The translations under genes were made by a program, and so were the position numbers. DNA of 64,000 nt. Source: Berberis thunbergii. Lineage: Eukaryota; Streptophyta; Magnoliopsida; Ranunculales; Berberidaceae. A model generated the notes under the pieces. That model saw only the letters and a list, made by a program, of their open reading frames with translations, ran no database searches and had not been told where the DNA came from. The stretch lies in contig QNQO01000520.1 in the NCBI GenBank assembly GCA_003290165.1, forward strand, positions 186,001-250,000. Reading direction: 5' to 3'. This document shows, piece by piece, positions 58,384 through 64,000 of the stretch; the first letter of the stretch is position 1, and the number at the start of each line of letters is the position of its first letter.

Positions 58384-60100
58384 TGATGCGCTATTTTAGT
58401 AGCACACAACTTAATACCCTGCTTTGTAATTTGTAGTATAGAATAAGTAGGGATCGTTCTAGACCGGGGATTAGAGGGCTTGTTAATTACACTAATAATA
58501 ATTAAAAGACAACTAACAACCAAATTAATTAAATAAAAGGGGATTGGATTTTCTAAATTAAACTATGAAAATAACTACGAAAATTAATGTAAAGATAATA
58601 AACTAAAGAGATGGCAAAGATGAGAAATTAGCTAAGGGTTTTATCTCCACACACCAAACATATGCTTATAAATTAATCTTCAATAATCACTTGCTAACTC
58701 GTGAGAGACAATACTCCAGACTAACCGTGACCGCACTGCATTAATCTTATTATTTTCCCAAGTTCGTTGAATTAAACTAAGCGTCGCTTTCAAACTATTC
58801 TTATCATGCTATCTAAACAGGAATCGCAAGTTAAATAGCAATCTAAGATCATTAAGTTTTGTGAAAAATATGAACACTGACTAGCCAATCACAAGTATGA
58901 TCAGCATCTTGTTCTTGCCTAGGTTTTGACTTAACCTTACCAACGTTCCTTGGTATTTACTACTTGTGTATACAGAATCATAACAATTAGGTGAAATTCT
59001 CCTATACTCTAGCCCCAAATCCTAGCATGCTTACTAAGTTGGCCACCTTAACAAACATAAAAGGAAAAGTTCTCTATAAAGCAGTTAAGCAAAACACAAT
59101 CACTAATAGCAAGGAAGATTAAATTCAATTAATTTATAAAGCACATATTCGGGGCTTCGAATCCACCCCTAACTAAGAGGAGTTTAGCTAGACATATTAA
59201 TTATGTTTAAACAGTAATCCATAATCAATAATCAAACTAAAATTAAGAAAAATAGATGTTTAGAGATGAAAACAAAACACTGATCCGTGGTGGCCTTGAG
59301 TGAAATTGGGGTGCAAATAGCAGAAACTTTTCCTTCACCCTCCTTGCTCACTTCGCGAGCTGTTCCTTCCTCTTCGATCTGTTTCACCTCTCTGTTCCTT
59401 CCAACTCCTGATCCAGTGAAAAGAGGATGTGAGTGAGGGGACGACGATGGACAACGAAGGAGTGAGGGGATGACGATGTTGGGCTGCTGGCGGAGAATGG
59501 GAAGAAGGGACGAAGAGGGAAGGACGAGGGACTGAGATGGTGGCTTGGGTTTGGCGAGGTGGTTCTGATGGTAATGGCGATAAGGGACAGTGAGAGAGAG
59601 AACTGAGGTGAGGGTTTTCGTGCGAGGAGGTTCTGCTTGAATGAAGAGAGGATGATGAAGGGCTATCGCGAGGATGAGGGATCTGCGAGAATGGGGTTTG
59701 ATGGAGGTGAGGTGGATGGCTTGCGGTCAAGACGATGGAGATGGATGGTGGGTGACGACGGCGGCTAGGGTTTGTGCGAGGATGATCAGGGAGGAAAAGG
59801 AGATGATGGAGGCAGTGGATCAATGCTATTGCTCCATGGGTCGTTTACGCCAGGTATCTTCCTCCTTTTATTCTTGTTTTCCTCTTTCTGTGGTTTCCTT
59901 GTTGGTGTGGTTTCCTTGTTGGTGTGAAGTCCTTGTGCAATTAGTATTCCTAAATTGCCAATTTGCTTCTATTTTAAAGTATTGTAATTGGAAACCTACA
60001 CAAACATGAAAATAGCAATTAGTACCATAATTAACAAGTAATAGCTAATAATACATATAGAAATATGGTACTAAAAAATAGCCTAATTATGCCCCTATCA
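58384..60100 (-). repeat. 5' LTR of copy B
   Basis: 1717 bases; near-identical to 51592-53306. Confidence 0.95.
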
Positions 60101-60105
60101 TAAAC

Positions 60106-60811
60106 AAAATTGTAAAACTCAGCATATACTTCAAGACCAAGTTCTTGTTTTAATGAGGTGAGCCAGTAAGCTAAAGGGAATCATTGTTGCTGCTGCGAGA
60201 TGAAAGAAATCGGCTTTCATGAGCATTGCCTTCAAGCCCATCATCTCATCCAAGTGTGCAAGGCAGTTGTCCACGTAAAGTTGCACAAATTAAACATTAT
60301 GAAATTCAAATATAACATCCCCAATTTCTAAGATGACCAGACAGGAATACCAATTTCTAATCCCCACTGTCACCAACAAAGCAATGTGACTTCTCTTGTT
60401 AATTTTTTAACTAATTGAGTTCAGATGGACTTCTCTTGTTAATTTTTTAATCTAGTGTCACACTCTCACCATATATGCATAGGTGTTTTACAGGTTTCAA
60501 AGCTATTGGAAATCAATTTTAAAACATATCTCCCTAATTTATGATTAAAAGTGGTAAGCCCTTCGTTGAAAACAACAACAATTTATTCAAGAAAAAAATA
60601 ATTGGAGTACAAGGAGTTATAGTTCTCAATGATTGAGATAATGTTCCAAAGTTAATGTGCTGATCAACTGATGAAAGACTAACATGATCATGATACAGAA
60701 TAGTCTTTGATGCTCTTTAAGAACAAGAACTTAATTTCAATACTAAATTTTCCCTCAAGAAGGTTTAAAAAGTATACTCTATCTAGGAGAGGAAAGTCTG
60801 AAAAGGCAAAT
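60106..60811. other. CACTA 2 interior, right part, unassigned
   Basis: A minus-strand frame at about 60290-60130 reads DEMMGLKAMLMKADFFHLAA, ATMIPFSLLAHL and looks coding, but I do not recognise it. ATGGACTTCTCTTGTTAATT-like text is doubled near 60385-60445. Confidence 0.35.
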
Positions 60812-60815
60812 ACCA

Positions 60816-60990
60816 ACTTCAGTGGCCCAGTGGATTTTAAACAACCCCCATTGGAGGATCAGATGTCATAGTGCCCTGGGTTCAAGTATTTACGTTCTAC
60901 CGTAAGTATCTTATCATAGTATATCATCTACTTCAATGTCTAAGTCTAGTTTTTTTTTAATAAATAAATAAATATATATATATATATATG
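60816..60990 (+). mobile_element. Possible tRNA-derived SINE
   Basis: TGGCCCAGTGG (60823-60833) resembles a Pol III A box and GGTTCAAGT (60879-60887) a B box at suitable spacing; the unit ends in T-rich then (ATAA)/(TA)n text near 60950-60988. No clear target duplication was found. Confidence 0.35.
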
Positions 60991-61850
60991 TTATCAGGGC
61001 GGATGTGAAGAAGGTGATGGCATTAGACAACTAACAATAGCCATCACAGAACCTGAAAAATACCTCGATAAATAAAATAGAGTAAAAACAAATTTTAGTA
61101 AAGAGACAATCCCTTACTTGTTCAAATAAATAGTTGGCTGAAGCGTCTCCTCATCTCTGCTAATTCCTTTATTGACAAAAATAAACAAATTACAACATTA
61201 AGAGATAGACATGACTTTATGACTTAATTACATAAATACATCAATGTATGATAAGTAGATTGTTAAATATTACAATTTGGAGCACATTTTGCAGGCATCA
61301 TAAAAGGAGAGCAAATGGTAGCAGCTATAACCAGGTAACTACTTCTGTGTTAATGTGTTCAAACAGGCTTTATCATCTGACCAAGACGTGGCCACCATAC
61401 AGGAAGGAATTTGTGAAGTCATTAATTATAGGAAAATAAATTTGCTGCCAAAATTCATTACATATAACAAAGTTCTTCCCCTGATCCCCTCTATGATATC
61501 AGGAGTGTTATTGCCTTACCTAAATGGTAGATTTTTGTTGCAGGCAAGATTGAAGATGTGTGTTCAACAAGAGCAAGGCCAGCTCGCCAAATGGGAATAA
61601 TCTGGCAAAGCATACCAAGGGTGAGTGGAAATTCTCAATATAATAAATTCAAAGTACAAAACTTACAACTTTTTAGCGCTTCAATTATTTCCATGGAAAA
61701 GAGAAGGTTTTATCAAAGTTATATTTCATTGGAAAAGCTTATCAGAATATGTAACAAGAAGAGCTAGAGTAATTAATCACCAGGCTGACACCTGACCATA
61801 CTGTGTCAACACCTAACATGAGAATTAAGTGAGCAAGGCTGCACACTAAC
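60991..61850. other. CACTA 2 interior without recognised exons
   Basis: Short plus-strand frames at 61248-61767 are not recognised. Probably intron sequence of the neighbouring UPP fragment. Confidence 0.4.
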
Positions 61851-62831
61851 CGTGACAGGCTCCCTTGGATTGATAAATTCAACTACAGCTACACCCATTG
61901 GAGACTGAATCTCTCCTGTGACAGTAGGCTGGCACATAAAACCATAGAATTATAAGCACATAACTGAAAATAAGCAACTCTAATTTAGCAATTATAGACA
62001 ATAGTAACAATCAATGAATATTTTCATAACTAAAATAGGTCTGACTGTCCAACTGAAGCATATGTACCAAAATCTTATGGTAGGAGGAATGAGAAGAGAC
62101 TAGAGAGAAGATTCAATAATCAATATTAGAGTAACGGCAAAATGTGCAAGGAGTGGCAACCTTGAATGTATTTAAACCCCATTACAACCACATTCTAGTT
62201 AACATAAAGGAATTCAAAGACATCTCTTTAAAAGAAGGATAAGGGATTCCAATTCCAAAGAGTCAATAACACTTCCATAATCACATTGAAGCCTCATTAT
62301 TTAAGATTCAAGCATTGCGCTCTCACCATATGGTCCAAAAAATGGCAAAAGGAGCCAACTTCCATAGGACTTCCCTTTGGAGAAAGCCTAAATGGGTGAC
62401 TCCAACACCTCAAGATATACACCATCAAACATCCCAAAGAGAAATAACAAGTGAATCCAAATGCTACTCCCCCAAAGTGAAGGAAGAGATGCAAGCAACT
62501 CTCAATCATTGAGGCACAAACAGATCAAATCGCATACTGTTTGAGTAAGGGTCAAGAGCCTGACTCGAGTTTGTACTAAAAGAGCCAATATCTACGAATT
62601 TCTTGGTCTCACTTCCATTTCACCTTGGTCAAATCATGTATTATGTGTTTTCCTATGTACAGAACATTTAGGCAAGTTCATGACCAATGCCACCAAAATG
62701 AATTAAACAAAATTGCATGCTCATGTACTATGAAGAAAGAAGTAGCTACAAATCCCAAAGAATAATTGAAATGAACTTACCAACCAATCCCTCGAGGCTT
62801 CATAGATAAGCAACCTCCCAAGCTCCGCCAT
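61851..62831 (-). pseudogene. Captured uracil phosphoribosyltransferase fragment, two exons
   Basis: Exon 62831-62781 (or starting a little earlier) reads MAELGRLLIYEASRDWL; exon 61928-61851 reads PTVTGEIQSPMGVAVVEFIN, PREPVT. They join in frame over a GT-AG intron of 852 bases. The AMAELGRLL-YEASR-WLPT pattern followed by SPMG-A-VEF-(D/N)PREP is that of plant plastid UPP, which salvages uracil to UMP. The PRPP-binding and catalytic parts that should follow are not seen in the window. Apparent Met is internal in the full protein. Confidence 0.75.
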
Positions 62832-63559
62832 CGCGCTCTCTTCTCAGAAGAAAAATGCAAAAATTAATCCCCCAAAGAAGAAATCTAAAGGGAGGTGGAA
62901 GTGGGAAACTAAGATTGCCATATTTAACCAAAATTATAGTTATAATATTGGTCGACAGATTTGAGAGCTTCTGGCTAGCATGGGAAGTTTCCCAAGATTA
63001 TCATTGGGTTTTGTAATGTAGTTGAAGACCTGTAGAAGTGCAAATGACAAACAATAAGAAAATAGTTGCTCCATGGGAATTAATATGGTACAAATATTCA
63101 GATCAACCCAAACTAGGAAAAAAACTCACCAATATGTGGATTTGCTGATTCATGGATGACAAACGCGAGTGAAAGCCCCACCTACAGTGTCGAATTTCCT
63201 AGATCATATTAATAACACAACAGTAATAAACAAATGTATATGAAGAACAAATTTCTCTTAAGCTTATAGAAACATTAGTTTCATCCATCGAATACATCAT
63301 GCTTGTAAAGAAATTTAATTATATTTAAGTCTGCTGAATTAAATATGTTTTTCTAGCATCCAAGAGAGATGGAGTTGTCATTAGTCATTACAAACTGGAA
63401 AGAAGTTACTAGGTGTTTTCCAGCCAATCAGATGTTAAATCCCCTTTTGTCGTCTTTAGAAGAGTTCTAACAATTATATTTAAATTCAGTGCAAGGTTCA
63501 GAGTAGGGGCTTCAAAAATGATTCATAGAACAAAAAAGATTTCACAATTTAACTAGTAA
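62832..63559. other. CACTA 2 interior without recognised exons
   Basis: No supported gene; likely intron or upstream sequence of the UPP fragment. Confidence 0.4.
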
Positions 63560-63787
63560 GAGCATCTACAATGGAAGACCTCAAACCTAAAATGAGATCT
63601 AGGGGTTCCATTCTCCAATTCCTCCTTAAACCTCAAATATGTTGGGTTTCTTCAATTTTTTGAGAATAGCAGTTCGGTTTTCCGGGTCTATCACCTGCTA
63701 AATAGAAAGATGAAAGGAGCCCAACAAACAGTAGCTATCTCATTTCAATTTTGAGGGAAGATTTAAGGTTTCCCATTAGAGATACTC
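63560..63787. mobile_element. Tourist-like MITE (PIF/Harbinger)
   Basis: 228 bases with imperfect inverted ends GAGCATCTACAATGGAAGACC and GGTTTCCCATTAGAGATACTC, flanked by TAA on both sides (63557-63559, 63788-63790). The TWA duplication and GAGCATCT-type end fit Tourist/Harbinger MITEs. Non-coding. Confidence 0.7.
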
Positions 63788-64000
63788 TAAGCTATAACTT
63801 GATAATGATAATGTAAAGCTAGAGTGATTGGAGAAATGCTAACACTCGAACACTCAAGAAAAATATTATAATAACAATAAGAAAATGAATATAGGAAAAT
63901 AGCTTACTACACATTCTTAAGAGAAGAAGAAGAAAGTAAGCAAAAATGAAGGATATGTTGTGATCTACAATCTAGCAACAAGTAAAATGACAACAAAAAT

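Larger units (their letters stand above)
51592..60100 (-). mobile_element. Non-autonomous Athila-like LTR retrotransposon, copy B, complete
   Basis: Full element of 8509 bases with LTRs 51592-53306 and 58384-60100 and the exact duplication TAAAC (51587-51591, 60101-60105). Same domain order and the same internal deletion as copy A. Few differences between its two LTRs, so the insertion is fairly recent. It is inside CACTA element 2. Confidence 0.95.
46579..64000. mobile_element. CACTA transposon 2 (left end in window), same family as CACTA 1, split by Athila-like copy B
   Basis: Starts CACTACACCAAAAATGGCC at 46579 after ATT (46576-46578). The following array of CCACGGTT/AACCGTGGC motifs and the AATGGAGGCAAAGTAATGTAAT block match element 1. 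Interior carries exons of a folate-biopterin transporter, HDDC2, isoleucyl-tRNA synthetase, IBR3 and uracil phosphoribosyltransferase, all minus strand. I found no right end before 64000, so the extent is an assumption: without it, the fragments after 60105 are assigned by continuity across the retroelement insertion only. Confidence 0.7.

Overview
This is nuclear DNA from a flowering plant, most likely a eudicot. The window is AT-rich, its exons have GT-AG introns, and the recognisable genes are plant ones (SHI/STYLISH factor, IBR3, ACX4, plant Gag families). I see no clearly intact, free-standing host gene. Nearly everything is a mobile element or a host gene fragment, and many elements are nested. 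The genus cannot be told from the sequence.

Layout. (1) 1-6706: non-autonomous Athila-like Ty3/gypsy element, copy A, minus strand, its left LTR cut by the window edge. (2) 6707-13779: a broken RWD-RING gene fragment joined to a PPR fragment, a Del/Tekay-type LTR, a tandem segmental duplication, and a Tat-type solo LTR inside one copy of that duplication. (3) 13780-41059: a large plus-strand LTR derivative (target duplication CCTAT). Its left LTR is split by a 9.4-kb Tat-lineage element (13859-23303, duplication CTCAT) with an antisense Transposase_28-like gene. Its right LTR is split by a 9.9-kb CACTA transposon (30452-40399, duplication TGT). (4) 41060-46578: spacer with tandem duplications and an LTR-like inverted repeat. 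(5) From 46579 to the window end: a second CACTA transposon of the same family. It is split by Athila-like copy B (51592-60100, duplication TAAAC) and its right end is outside the window.

The main discovery is the CACTA pair. Neither shows a transposase. Both are packed with exons, introns included, of unrelated host genes. Element 1 carries parts of RPL24, an SRS/STYLISH factor, RFT1, ACX4, an RRP12-like gene and an unidentified Cys-rich gene. Element 2 carries parts of uracil phosphoribosyltransferase, IBR3, organellar isoleucyl-tRNA synthetase, HDDC2 and a folate-biopterin transporter. Every fragment is on the minus strand. Element 1 includes the RPL24 start codon and an upstream region with a telo-box, facing into the element, so chimeric transcripts are possible. 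This looks like a gene-shuttling CACTA lineage comparable to soybean Tgm-Express1.

A second theme is non-autonomy. Athila-like copies A and B share one internal deletion that joins protease directly to the integrase C-terminus and removes reverse transcriptase, RNase H and the integrase core. The Tat element also lacks reverse transcriptase and integrase, and the 13.8-41 kb element has no recognisable retroviral domain. All must have relied on enzymes from elsewhere.
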